Below, in pieces: positions 1-7,776 of a DNA stretch of 7,778 bases; positions within the stretch are counted from its first letter, which is position 1; the number at the start of each line of letters is the position of its first letter. Under the pieces are notes generated by a model. The model was not told the origin of the DNA. It searched no databases and saw nothing but the letters and a program-made list of their open reading frames with translations. The position numbers were made by a program, and so were the translations under genes. The stretch is from Candidatus Competibacteraceae bacterium (GTDB lineage: Bacteria > Pseudomonadota > Gammaproteobacteria > Competibacterales > Competibacteraceae), in the NCBI GenBank assembly GCA_020445005.1, contig JAGRHM010000167.1, forward strand, positions 1 to 7,778, in the 5' to 3' direction.

Positions 1-1
1 T

Positions 2-367
2 TACCTGGAGCAATTGTTCGCCAAGCTGCGCAAGCATGGTTTGGTCGAAGGCGTGCGTGGGCCAGGCGGCGGATACCGTTTGGCGCGGATGCCAGACCAA
101 GTCACGGTCGCCAACATCATCAGTGCTGTCGATGAGCGGCTGGATGCAACCCGTTGCTGCGGCGATGAGAATTGTCAGGGGGGGCGGCGTTGCCTGACCC
201 ATCAGCTATGGACTGATCTCAGTCGGCAAATCTTCACCTTCCTGGAAGGCATTACCTTGGCGCAATTTGTCGATCGTCCGATGATCAGCGAAATTAACGC
301 GCATCACCGCCATCACACGCGCCGACGGGATCGCATCCAGCCGATCCGGTTGCCGGCTGTCGTGTGA
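2..367 (+). CDS. iscR: Fe-S cluster-responsive transcriptional regulator IscR (Rrf2 family), 5' end cut by window edge
   Basis: This is the C-terminal 121 residues of IscR, the Rrf2-family regulator that senses Fe-S status through a [2Fe-2S] cluster and represses or activates Fe-S assembly genes. The frame is already open at base 2 (YLEQLF...). It aligns without gaps to E. coli IscR from Tyr41, so about 40 N-terminal residues, including the first part of the winged helix, lie outside the window. The wing motif RGPGGGYRL is present. The cluster ligands, in E. coli numbering, are all there: Cys92, Cys98, Cys104 and His107 in [17 protein letters not shown], so the protein should bind a cluster. 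An additional Cys sits at position 93, next to the first ligand. The C-terminal tail is rich in His and Arg ([11 protein letters not shown]) and does not match the E. coli tail. iscS follows 31 bases downstream, consistent with the start of an isc operon. The promoter, which IscR would normally control itself, is not in the window. Confidence 0.95.
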   Translation, partial: YLEQLFAKLRKHGLVEGVRGPGGGYRLARMPDQVTVANIISAVDERLDATRCCGDENCQGGRRCLTHQLWTDLSRQIFTFLEGITLAQFVDRPMISEINAHHRHHTRRRDRIQPIRLPAVV

Positions 368-398
368 ATGTCGGCGCGCTTGTCCCTGCCGGCGGGTA

Positions 399-1583
399 AT
401 GCGTTTACCGATCTATCTGGACTATGCTGCGACCACACCGGTCGATCCACGGATTGCCGCCCTGCTAGGGCGGCATCTGACCCTGGAAGGCATATTCGGT
501 AACCCTTCCTCTACAACCCATGTCTTTGGCAGACAAGCGGCGCAAGCTATCGAAACGGCCCGCCGCCAGGTTGCCGATCTGCTTAACGCTGATCCACGGG
601 AAATCATCTGGACCTCGGGCGCAACCGAAGCCAATAATCTGGCGCTGGCCGGCGTCATGCGCGCCCAAGCGCGGCGGGGCCGGCATTTAATCACCAGTAA
701 AACCGAACATAAAGCTGTGCTGGACGTCTGCCAGCGGCTTGGGCAAAACGGTTGCACAGTCACTTATCTCGACCCGAACCCGGATAGCCGAATTTCCCTG
801 GAGCGCCTTGCCGGGGCGCTACGGCCTGACACCGTGCTGGTGTCATTGATGCACGTCAACAACGAAACCGGCGTTATTCACGACCTGGCGGCGATCGGCG
901 CGCTGGCGCGCGAGCACGGCGTTTTATTCCACGTCGACGCTGCGCAAAGCGCCGGGAAATTGCCTATCGATTTGCAAAAGCTGCCGGTCGATTTACTCAG
1001 CCTCAGCGCGCACAAACTGTATGGACCCAAGGGAATCGGCGCGCTCTATGTCCGCCAACGCCCGGTGCGCGTCCGACTGGAGCCACTGCTGTATGGCGGC
1101 GGCCAGGAGCGCGGCTTGCGCGCTGGCACTTTGCCGACCCATCAGATCGTGGCAATGGGGGAAGCCTTGCGCATCGCCGGCGAGGAGATGGACGCCGAGC
1201 AAGCGCGGGTTCGGTTCTTGCGGGACCGGCTATGGCAAGCATTTGCCGCGCTGGAGGCCGTGGAGTTGAATGGCCATCCGCAGGATAACGTCGCCGGCAT
1301 TTTCAATGTCAGTTTCATGGGCGTCGCCGCCGAGGCGGTGCTGGCGGCCTTGCCGGAGATTGCCGTATCCACCGGTTCGGCCTGTACGTCGGCGACCAAC
1401 GAGCTTTCGCATGTGCTGCGGGCGATGGGCGTCGATCGGCTTCGTGCGCGCGCGGCGATCCGTTTTAGTCTGGGCCGTTTCACTACGGTTGAGGAGGTCG
1501 ACTATACCGCCAGTGCGGTGATTAAGGCCGTCAACCGGCTACGGGAATTGTCGCCGCTGTGGGAGAATCAACGCACCAGTTGA
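399..1583 (+). CDS. iscS: cysteine desulfurase IscS
   Basis: A pyridoxal-phosphate enzyme that converts cysteine to alanine and holds the sulfur as a persulfide for Fe-S clusters, tRNA thiolation and cofactors; cytoplasmic. It has 394 residues against 404 in E. coli and begins like IscS ([18 protein letters not shown]). Visible active-site features are the PLP lysine Lys206 in [10 protein letters not shown], the cofactor-stacking His104 in KTEHK, Asp180 and Gln183 in HVDAAQ, and the persulfide-forming Cys329 in the loop STGSACTSA. The long mobile Cys loop and the match near the C-terminus ([18 protein letters not shown]) mark it as IscS rather than SufS or NifS. After SPLWE the protein ends in NQRTS. 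The longer E. coli tail (GVDLNSIEWAHH), part of the region where IscU docks, is missing. The ATG at 399 gives the expected N-terminus; only a weak GGCGGG precedes it. The last 16 bases overlap gspF on the other strand, and no iscU follows. Confidence 0.95.
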   Translation: MRLPIYLDYAATTPVDPRIAALLGRHLTLEGIFGNPSSTTHVFGRQAAQAIETARRQVADLLNADPREIIWTSGATEANNLALAGVMRAQARRGRHLITSKTEHKAVLDVCQRLGQNGCTVTYLDPNPDSRISLERLAGALRPDTVLVSLMHVNNETGVIHDLAAIGALAREHGVLFHVDAAQSAGKLPIDLQKLPVDLLSLSAHKLYGPKGIGALYVRQRPVRVRLEPLLYGGGQERGLRAGTLPTHQIVAMGEALRIAGEEMDAEQARVRFLRDRLWQAFAALEAVELNGHPQDNVAGIFNVSFMGVAAEAVLAALPEIAVSTGSACTSATNELSHVLRAMGVDRLRARAAIRFSLGRFTTVEEVDYTASAVIKAVNRLRELSPLWENQRTS

Positions 1584-2779
1584 TTCAGATCGAAAATCGG
1601 CAGCAGAATCGCCAACACGATGACCAGCACTACGCCGCCCATCACCAGAATCAGCATCGGCTCAAAAATCCCCAATAGCGCGGCAACTAAGGTTTCGGTC
1701 TCGCGCTCCTGCTGGACCGCCGCCCGCTCCAGCATATTCTCCAACCGGCCGCTGGCCTCGCCACTGGCGATCAACTGCACGGTCATCGGCGGAAAGTAAC
1801 CGCTGTTGCTGATGGCTTTTTGCAAACTGGCCCCTTCCTTGACCCGCACTGCGGCCTGCTCGACGGCTTCCCGCATCGGTAGATTACTTAATACCTGCGC
1901 CGAAATGCGCATCGCCTCCAGCACCGGTACGCCACTGGCCATCAGAATGCTGAAAGTGCGGGCGAAGCGGGCGGTATTCGCGCCGCGCGTCAACCGGGCA
2001 ACCAAGGGCAATTTGAGCAGGATGCGATGAATGCGCCGCTTAAAACCGATCCGCCGCAGCGCGTAGACCCAGCTTGCAACGCCAACAGCTAGTCCTCCCA
2101 GCACCAGCCCACCGTATTCACGCAGAAAATCGCTGAGCGCAATCAATCCCCGGGTCAACGCCGGCAACTGCTGGTTGAGACTGCTGAAGACCTGCACAAC
2201 CTGGGGCACCACGTAGGTCAACAGGCCGGCGACAATCAGGATGGCGACCCCAGTTAACAACAACGGATAAAACAGGGCCAGTCCAACCTTTTGGCGCATC
2301 TGCTGGCGGGCTTCGGTGTAATCGGCCAGCCGCTCGAACACTACGTCCAGATGGCCGGACTGTTCGCCAGCGGCGACTGTTGCCCGATAAAGTTCCGGGA
2401 ACACCTGGGGAAAATCGCCCAGCGCAGTTGCTAGGGTATGCCCCTCCAACACCCGGGCGCGCACCGCCAGCAACAGGCCATTCAATCGCGCCCGCTCGGC
2501 TTGCCGTGCCACCGCGCCCAGAGCCTCCTCCAGAGGCAGCCCGGAACCGACCAGGGTCGCCAGTTGCCGGGTGATCAGCGCTAGATCAGTGGGACTAATG
2601 CGGGGCCGAAATAGTCGCAAACGACCCTCGCGCTCCTGGCTGGCGACTTCCTCAACGCCCAGGGGGTTGAGATGGCGCTCACGCAGTAACTGGCGAGCCA
2701 TACGCGGGGTATCAGCTTCGATCAACCCTTTGCGCTGACGACCGCGCTCATCAAGCGCGGTGTATTGGAAAGCAGGCAT
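1568..2779 (-). CDS. gspF: type II secretion system inner-membrane platform protein GspF
   Basis: Polytopic inner-membrane protein of the T2SS assembly platform; it contacts the ATPase GspE and supports pseudopilus assembly. It has 403 residues, close to the roughly 405 typical of the family. The N-terminus [18 protein letters not shown] is the usual GspF start. Two T2SSF repeats are visible, at about residues 68-190 and 270-392. Each carries a similar motif: [19 protein letters not shown] at 136-154 and [18 protein letters not shown] at 337-354. Three hydrophobic segments lie at about 168-190, 222-241 and 370-394. The C-terminus [12 protein letters not shown] is family-typical, so the gene is complete. 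Its ATG shares one base with the gspE stop (TAATG), which suggests translational coupling. It is the last gsp gene here; its stop lies inside the 3' end of convergent iscS. The PilC paralog of type IV pili is an alternative, ruled out by the neighbours gspC and gspD. Confidence 0.96.
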   Translation of the reverse strand: MPAFQYTALDERGRQRKGLIEADTPRMARQLLRERHLNPLGVEEVASQEREGRLRLFRPRISPTDLALITRQLATLVGSGLPLEEALGAVARQAERARLNGLLLAVRARVLEGHTLATALGDFPQVFPELYRATVAAGEQSGHLDVVFERLADYTEARQQMRQKVGLALFYPLLLTGVAILIVAGLLTYVVPQVVQVFSSLNQQLPALTRGLIALSDFLREYGGLVLGGLAVGVASWVYALRRIGFKRRIHRILLKLPLVARLTRGANTARFARTFSILMASGVPVLEAMRISAQVLSNLPMREAVEQAAVRVKEGASLQKAISNSGYFPPMTVQLIASGEASGRLENMLERAAVQQERETETLVAALLGIFEPMLILVMGGVVLVIVLAILLPIFDLNQLVR

Positions 2780-2781
2780 TA
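2777..2781 (-). promoter_or_regulatory. gspE stop / gspF start overlap (TAATG)
   Basis: On the - strand the gspE stop TAA and the gspF start ATG share one base. This fixes the gspF start and suggests that ribosomes finishing gspE re-initiate on gspF, which would keep the ATPase and its platform partner in step. Confidence 0.8.
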
Positions 2782-4302
2782 ATCTTCCCGCGTGACCCGC
2801 ACCAGTTCCGCGAGAGCGGTGTCGCCGGCCAAAACGCGACGGCGGCCATCGTCGCGAATACTGCGGCTGGACAAGCGCGCATGGCGCTCCATCTCCTGCT
2901 CGCCCTTGCCTTCGTGAATCAAAGTCTGCATCGCTTCATCCACGGTCACTAGCTCAAAAATGCCGGTGCGGCCCCGGTAGCCGGATTGATTGCAATGCTC
3001 GCAGCCCACCGGGAGGTAAAGCAGCGGCGGCGGTGCGCTCGAATCGATCCCTAGAACGTCCAGGTCGGAAGCGGTGGCAGGATGCGGTTGCTTGCAATGT
3101 GGGCAGAGTTTACGCACCAGCCGTTGCGCCAGTACGCCGATCAATGAAGAAGACAACAGGAACGGCTCGACGCCCATATCGCGCAACCGGGTAATAGCGC
3201 CCACGGCGCTGTTCGTGTGCAGGGTCGACAGCACCAGGTGACCCGTCAACGACGCTTGCACCGCAATTTCGGCAGTTTCCAGATCGCGGATTTCACCGAC
3301 CATCACCACATCCGGGTCCTGACGGAGAATCGCGCGCAATCCCCGCGCAAAGGTCATTTCGACCTTGGCGTTCACCTGCGTCTGACTGATCCCATCCAGG
3401 TAATACTCAATAGGATCTTCGACGGTCATGATGTTGCGCTTGCGGTCGTTCAACTGGATGAGTCCGGCATACAGCGTCGTGGTCTTTCCGGAGCCGGTGG
3501 GACCGGTAACCAGCAGAATGCCGTGCGGGCGATGGATCAGCCGCAGCAGGCGCGTCTCGTCGCCCGATTCCATACCGAGATGTTGCAAGTCGAGCCGTCC
3601 CTCGCGCTTGTCCAACAGACGCAACACGACGCGCTCGCCGTGACCGGTGGGCAGGGTCGACACCCGCACATCCACCGGCCGCCCGGCGACTTTCAGTGAA
3701 ATCCGCCCATCCTGCGGCAAGCGCTTTTCGGCAATATCCAGATGCGCCATGACCTTGACCCGGGACACCAGCAACGGCCCAAGAGCGCGCGGCGGTTGCA
3801 ACGCCTCACGCAACACGCCGTCCACCCGGAACCGCACCAGCAAGCGGTTCTCGAAGGACTCGATATGAATGTCCGAGGCATTCTCCTTGATCGCTTCAGT
3901 CAACAGGGCATTGATCAGACGAATGATCGGCGCATCATCGGCGCTCTCCAGCAGATCCTCCGGCTCCGGCAAGCTCAGCGCGACCTGATTGAGATCAATC
4001 TCCTCGCCAAAATCTTCCATCATCCGCGCCGCGCCATTACTATCGCCCTCGTAGGCATCCTGCAGCAGGCGCTCGAATTGTTCAGGCGTGACCGGCACTG
4101 GACGCAGCGGCGCGTTCAAATGGCGGCGCAACTCGGCCAGACTGCGGACACTAACGCCGGGTCGGCAAGCAATGCCCACGCCACCCTCACGCTCATCCAG
4201 CACCAGTACGCCATGCCGTTTCGCGAAGGCATAAGGCAGGCGCTGTGGAGGCGCCGGGGATGATTGACTATCCAGGGCAGTCAGCACGGGTTCAACAGGC
4301 AT
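2779..4302 (-). CDS. gspE: type II secretion system ATPase GspE
   Basis: Cytoplasmic hexameric secretion ATPase that powers pseudopilus assembly in the T2SS. It has 507 residues, near the family norm of about 500. The N-terminal region (about 20-110) is the part expected to bind GspL. The catalytic part shows Walker A GPTGSGKT at 267-274, an Asp box around TVEDPIEY at 293-300, Walker [11 protein letters not shown] at 331-340 with Glu337, and a His box HLVLSTLH at 355-362. The four-cysteine zinc motif that marks GspE is intact: CPHC at 400-403 and CEHC at 434-437, followed by [10 protein letters not shown]. The ATG at 4302 lies 2 bases after the gspD stop; no clear Shine-Dalgarno precedes it, so it probably relies on coupling. 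PilB-type ATPases share these motifs, but the gsp context and the start ([15 protein letters not shown]) fit GspE. Confidence 0.97.
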   Translation of the reverse strand: MPVEPVLTALDSQSSPAPPQRLPYAFAKRHGVLVLDEREGGVGIACRPGVSVRSLAELRRHLNAPLRPVPVTPEQFERLLQDAYEGDSNGAARMMEDFGEEIDLNQVALSLPEPEDLLESADDAPIIRLINALLTEAIKENASDIHIESFENRLLVRFRVDGVLREALQPPRALGPLLVSRVKVMAHLDIAEKRLPQDGRISLKVAGRPVDVRVSTLPTGHGERVVLRLLDKREGRLDLQHLGMESGDETRLLRLIHRPHGILLVTGPTGSGKTTTLYAGLIQLNDRKRNIMTVEDPIEYYLDGISQTQVNAKVEMTFARGLRAILRQDPDVVMVGEIRDLETAEIAVQASLTGHLVLSTLHTNSAVGAITRLRDMGVEPFLLSSSLIGVLAQRLVRKLCPHCKQPHPATASDLDVLGIDSSAPPPLLYLPVGCEHCNQSGYRGRTGIFELVTVDEAMQTLIHEGKGEQEMERHARLSSRSIRDDGRRRVLAGDTALAELVRVTRED

Positions 4303-4304
4303 GA

Positions 4305-6437
4305 TTACTTGTTGCCAAAGCCAAATTCCACCGACGGCGCAACCGGCGGCGGTGGCGGGGGAGGCGCATTGGTAGGCGTTAGATTGAGAATGGTTCCCTG
4401 TTGCTTCACTTCCTCCGAGGGTTTCAGAAGCGGCGGTTGCACATTAGGCAACAAGTAATCCGCCCTTTCCCGCGCGGCTATTTGCTGTTGCCGGATATAG
4501 TTATATTTATCGCTGGTGTATAAGGTCCCCTGGGCTGGATCTCGTAAAATGACCGGGTGCAGGAACACCATCAGGTTACGTTTAAGGCGATTGGTATCAC
4601 GATATCGGAAGAGATTGCCCAGCAAGGGTACATCGCCTAGCAAGGGCACTTTTTGCGCGCTCTCGGTTAATTGATCGTCGATCAATCCGCCCAACACCAG
4701 AATCTGACCATCCTCGACCATCACAATGGTCTTGATCGAACGCTTGTTGGTAGTCGGTCCCTGAGTCGCAGCATTGGCCGAGGGCACCACGCTGGAAACC
4801 TCCTGTTCAATTTCCAGCTTGACGGCGTTGCCTTCATTAATCTGCGGTTTTACCGTAAGTTTGATGCCCACGTCATCCCGCTGAATGGTCTGAAAAGGAT
4901 TGCCCACTTGCGTCGTGCTATCGCCGGAAGAGGTAGACGTCGTGTAGCTGCCGGTCACGAAGGGCACATTCTGACCGACAATGATTTGCGCTTCTTCATT
5001 GTCCATGGTGACCACCGTGGGGGTGGACAAGACGTTGGTGTCGGCATCCTTGGCCAGGGCGCTGATCAACGCGCCGAAACGGTTGGTTCCGGTGAAATCG
5101 CCAACGCCCAACTGAATGCCTTGCGGGACTTGGGAAGCCTGAATCGACGAAATATTGCCTTCGTCGATCTGCGCGGCCAAACCGGCTATGTTAGCCAGAC
5201 TGGAGGCTCCAGCGTCAAAATTGGTAAAGCCGATCAAGCCGTTTTGGCTGGAATCCACGGCCCATTGCACCCCGAGTTGCGCGGTCTTTTCGGCGGAAAT
5301 TTCGGCGATGACCGCCTCAACCAGCACCTGCGCCCGGCGAATGTCCAATTGGGCGATAACTGAGCGCAGGGAACGGATGATGTCCGGCGGCGCAGTGACC
5401 ACCAGGGCGTTGGTCGCCTCATCCGCCTGGATATCCACCAGGCTGTTTCCGCCACTGCTGCTCACCCCACCGCCGGGGGGCGCGCCCGGTTGCCCGGGAA
5501 CCGGGGCGTTGCGGGCGACTTCATTGCTCAAATTCTTGCTGACGCCTTGCAACACAGTGACCAGATCCTTGGCTTTGGCATAACGCAGATAAATGACCTG
5601 GGTGTTGCCGCCGGCGTCGACTGGGGTATCCAGGTGAGTAATCAAGGTCCGCAACCGCACTCGCGAGGTCTGGTCGCCGCTGAGCAAAATACTGTTCGTA
5701 CGCTCATCCGCCACCATGCGCGTCGGCGCGCCCACGCCAGCGGCAGGATCAGCCCGGCCCTTGGTTTGCTCCAGCGCGGTGAGCACCCGCACGATCTCGG
5801 TCGCTGAAGCATGGCGCAAGGCCACGATCTCGACTTCCTCATTGCTGGCCAGATCAATGCGGCTGATGATGCTGGCGATGCGCTCGACATTCGCCGAATT
5901 GTCAGAAATGATCAGCACATTGGTCGGCGTGTAAGCGGCCAAGTGACCCTGGGGAGGAATGAGGGGACGCAGAATCGGCACAATCTGTGCGGCCGATACG
6001 TTTTGCACTTGAATGACGCGAGTCACGATTTGATCCGGCTCGATTCCACGCGATCGGTCAACCGTCGGCACGCTTTCCTGCTTGGCGCCGGCCGCCGGGA
6101 CGATTTTAATCACCTTGTCGCCAGGCACCGCCGCGAAGCCATGGACGCCGAGCACCGCCAGGAATACTTCGTAAAGCTCCTTCTCGTCCATCGGCTTGGA
6201 AGAAATGATGGTCACTCGACCCTTAACGCGGGGATCAACGATGAAATTCTTGCCGGTCAGCACCGACATGCTTTCCACCAGCGCGTTGATATCCGCATCC
6301 TTGAGATTCAAGGTCACCGGCGCAGCCAGGACCGGCAAGGTTAAAATCCCGGTCAACAACCCTGCAAAAAATTGGCAGAGCAAGGCATGTCGTTGGGAAT
6401 TCAACCATTTTTTGAGCCAATAAGTCATGGTTATCAT
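4305..6437 (-). CDS. gspD: type II secretion system secretin GspD
   Basis: Outer-membrane secretin that forms the multimeric channel through which folded proteins leave the periplasm. It has 710 residues. A long signal peptide (positively charged start, hydrophobic 20-36, likely cleavage after VLAA near 39) directs export. Then come N0 (about 41-112, [15 protein letters not shown]), N1 (137-197), N2 (200-270) and N3 (277-365). The N3 domain holds a Gly/Pro/Ser-rich loop at 311-331. The secretin core runs from about 368 to 632 and includes [17 protein letters not shown] at 469-485 and the signature [14 protein letters not shown] at 597-610. After it is a tail of about 78 residues with a charged stretch, seven consecutive prolines (692-698) and the end VEFGFGNK; this is the position of the pilotin-binding S-domain in other secretins. 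The first ATG (6437) is used here; the ATG at 6428 would also keep the signal peptide, and neither has a clear Shine-Dalgarno. It lies 45 bases after gspC and 2 bases before gspE. Confidence 0.97.
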   Translation of the reverse strand: MITMTYWLKKWLNSQRHALLCQFFAGLLTGILTLPVLAAPVTLNLKDADINALVESMSVLTGKNFIVDPRVKGRVTIISSKPMDEKELYEVFLAVLGVHGFAAVPGDKVIKIVPAAGAKQESVPTVDRSRGIEPDQIVTRVIQVQNVSAAQIVPILRPLIPPQGHLAAYTPTNVLIISDNSANVERIASIISRIDLASNEEVEIVALRHASATEIVRVLTALEQTKGRADPAAGVGAPTRMVADERTNSILLSGDQTSRVRLRTLITHLDTPVDAGGNTQVIYLRYAKAKDLVTVLQGVSKNLSNEVARNAPVPGQPGAPPGGGVSSSGGNSLVDIQADEATNALVVTAPPDIIRSLRSVIAQLDIRRAQVLVEAVIAEISAEKTAQLGVQWAVDSSQNGLIGFTNFDAGASSLANIAGLAAQIDEGNISSIQASQVPQGIQLGVGDFTGTNRFGALISALAKDADTNVLSTPTVVTMDNEEAQIIVGQNVPFVTGSYTTSTSSGDSTTQVGNPFQTIQRDDVGIKLTVKPQINEGNAVKLEIEQEVSSVVPSANAATQGPTTNKRSIKTIVMVEDGQILVLGGLIDDQLTESAQKVPLLGDVPLLGNLFRYRDTNRLKRNLMVFLHPVILRDPAQGTLYTSDKYNYIRQQQIAARERADYLLPNVQPPLLKPSEEVKQQGTILNLTPTNAPPPPPPPVAPSVEFGFGNK
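4344..4364 (-). repeat. seven-proline run in the GspD C-terminal tail
   Basis: Seven consecutive proline codons encode residues 692-698 of GspD, appearing as a GGN-rich tract on the + strand. The codons are mixed (CCT, CCC, CCG, CCA), so this is not a pure nucleotide repeat and is unlikely to vary by slippage. It lies between the secretin core and the last residues, and may act as a stiff spacer. Confidence 0.7.
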
Positions 6438-6482
6438 TAAAATCAGTAGACACGGTGGCTAGAACAGCTCTATTCCCTTTTG

Positions 6483-7472
6483 CTATGAGCTATCCAGAGT
6501 AAAGGTCAGAGAGACTTCAGCGCCATTGCGCAGCACGCGCACATCAATTTGGCTAGCGCTCATTAATTCCTGCAGGAGGGCCAGACCCTGGGCCGGACTG
6601 TTCAGGCGCGTCCCATTGATTTCAGTCAGCACATCGCCGCCGTTCAAACCGAGTTGCTGGAAAATGCGCCGGTCGCGTCCCGGCCGCAGCCGGAAGCCCA
6701 TAAATTGACCATTTTGCACATAGGGACTGGCAAAGGCGATATCCTCCAGCGCCTGTGGCCGACCGGATATTTCGCCGCGCAATCGGTCGGCAATGGCGCT
6801 GGCGTCGATCACTTGAGGCGCATTAAAAGTGCTCGGAGGATCGGGTTCTTCTTCCAGGGGGACCGGCAATACCGGTGGTTCCGGCGTGACCACCGGACGA
6901 TTAGGGTCATCCAGTTTCGGCAGCTTGATCAGCTCCTCACGACCATTTCGCGACACCACGACCTGGTCGCGTTCAATCCGTTCCAGCCGAACGCCTCCAG
7001 GCAGGGAATCGCCAATGCGATAACCCCGTTCCAAACTGTTGCCGTCGGCAATCAGCGCCAGCGCTCGACTTTGACCGCGTTCGGTGAAAAAAACGCCTAC
7101 CAGGCGCAAATTCAGTGGCGTAACCGGCATGGGCGCCGGCGTTGCCACCACCGGGCGACTGGCCTCGACCTTGCCGAAAAGATGCCATGCGCTGATCGTA
7201 GCGACGTCCGCCGGTTGCCGGGCGGCGGGACCGGCGCTGGTTCCCGATTCCATTGCCGGCGACGTTATGACTGACGCCAGGGATGAAGACTGACCGGTCA
7301 GCACGGACCAGGTTAAGCCCGCCAGCGTGTGCGCTATGGCGATCACCAGCAGCAGGTTGACCGCGACCATCGCCATTTCCGTCCAGTTTTCGGCGTGGGG
7401 TAACCGGCGCGGCAGGAATCGCGCTACTCTCCGAGATGCGCGCGGCATGGCGTTTACGAAAGACAGTTTCAT
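6483..7472 (-). CDS. gspC: type II secretion system inner-membrane protein GspC
   Basis: Bitopic inner-membrane protein that links the assembly platform to the secretin and takes part in substrate recognition. From the ATG at 7472 it has 329 residues: a basic cytoplasmic N-terminus (1-30), one membrane segment at about 34-58 (MVAVNLLLVIAIAHTLAGL), a periplasmic HR domain at about 89-185 that contacts the N0 domain of GspD and carries the family motif ISAWHLFGK, a Pro/Glu-rich linker (191-217), and a C-terminal PDZ domain at about 256-327 (GFRLRPGRDRRIFQQLGLNGGDVLTEING). The start is uncertain. The frame is open upstream to 7676, with an ATG at 7541 and a TTG at 7607. I prefer 7472 because it leaves a cytoplasmic part of normal length and the upstream residues look unlike GspC, but no Shine-Dalgarno supports it; GGATC just before 7541 is a weak alternative. 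gspD follows after 45 bases. Confidence 0.92.
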   Translation of the reverse strand: MKLSFVNAMPRASRRVARFLPRRLPHAENWTEMAMVAVNLLLVIAIAHTLAGLTWSVLTGQSSSLASVITSPAMESGTSAGPAARQPADVATISAWHLFGKVEASRPVVATPAPMPVTPLNLRLVGVFFTERGQSRALALIADGNSLERGYRIGDSLPGGVRLERIERDQVVVSRNGREELIKLPKLDDPNRPVVTPEPPVLPVPLEEEPDPPSTFNAPQVIDASAIADRLRGEISGRPQALEDIAFASPYVQNGQFMGFRLRPGRDRRIFQQLGLNGGDVLTEINGTRLNSPAQGLALLQELMSASQIDVRVLRNGAEVSLTFTLDSS

Positions 7473-7550
7473 GGGAGGATCACAAACGATAAGGTTTCCG
7501 ACATGACAAAAAGACCGTCGTAGCCGGCTCTGAATTCCCATGATCCAATC

Positions 7551-7562
7551 GTCAACGTTGAC
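7551..7562. repeat. perfect 12-bp palindrome upstream of gspC
   Basis: GTCAACGTTGAC reads the same on both strands. It ends 78 bases before the preferred gspC ATG and overlaps the -35-like TTGACG on the - strand. Size and position suit a dimeric regulator's operator, but only one copy is visible and I match it to no known regulator. Confidence 0.4.
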
Positions 7563-7776
7563 TTCGGGATAACGCCAGAGATGGCGTAATTGTTGCGATC
7601 CCAGCAACCGCCGGTTTGGCGCGCACCCCGATGACGCGACCTGACTGCGGAGGTCGCGGCAACTGCAAATGCTGCGTCATTAAGGCGCCTAATCGGTCTA
7701 ATATCGAGAGAGGCATCACCGCGCTGTGCCGTTCGGTCAGGTCCACATGAATCACCATCAATTCCGTAGTCGCTGA
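7552..7776 (-). CDS. possible C-terminal end of an unidentified upstream gene
   Basis: This frame is open from the right edge to a TGA at 7554-7552, giving 74 residues (including MVIHVDLTERHSAVMPL and ALMTQHLQLPRPP). It has a fairly protein-like makeup, with an amphipathic first half. If real, it is the tail of a gene in the same direction as the gsp operon; a start inside the window (TTG at 7761 or the ATG at 7758) would make it a small protein instead. It would end 10 bases before the alternative gspC ATG at 7541, or 79 bases before the preferred one at 7472. I do not recognise the family. A competing 102-codon frame covers the same DNA, and the inverted repeat at 7635-7658 lies within it, so it may be chance. 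Confidence 0.25.
   Translation of the reverse strand, partial: SATTELMVIHVDLTERHSAVMPLSILDRLGALMTQHLQLPRPPQSGRVIGVRAKPAVAGIATITPSLALSRSQR
7635..7658. repeat. 8-bp inverted repeat (hairpin) upstream of gspC
   Basis: CGCGACCT at 7635-7642 and AGGTCGCG at 7651-7658 are perfect reverse complements around an 8-base loop. The stem has 6 GC pairs out of 8. No T-run follows on either strand, so it does not look like a standard intrinsic terminator. It could be a protein-binding site, a hairpin in a leader RNA, or chance. Confidence 0.5.

Noticed and set aside
1142..1483. 113-residue - strand frame inside iscS
   Set aside because: It is the complement of IscS, including its active-site Cys loop; the product is Arg/Ser/Ala-rich and matches nothing.
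1540..1600. Intrinsic terminator between iscS and gspF
   Set aside because: The genes overlap, and I see no GC-rich stem with a T-run on either strand.
3217..4263. Two + strand frames of 160 and 173 residues inside gspE
   Set aside because: Both are antisense to GspE motif regions, where the - strand code is strongly constrained, and neither has a plausible start signal or recognisable domain.
1568..4302. gspE/gspF as type IV pilus pilB/pilC
   Set aside because: The ATPase and platform families are related, but they sit directly behind a GspC with HR and PDZ domains and a GspD secretin, which are T2SS parts.
4671..5363. 230-residue open frame on the + strand inside gspD
   Set aside because: It lies wholly antisense to a well-supported secretin, resembles no known protein, and is rich in His, Arg, Gly and Asn, as expected from the complement of GC-biased codons.
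5811..6344. 177-residue + strand frame inside the gspD N-terminal region
   Set aside because: It is antisense to the N0-N2 domains of GspD, His/Arg-rich and low in hydrophobic structure; a codon-bias shadow.
7527..7555. Sigma-70 promoter for gspC from the -35-like TTGACG
   Set aside because: No hexamer resembling TATAAT lies 15-18 bases downstream; the bases there are GC-mixed (such as CAGAGC).
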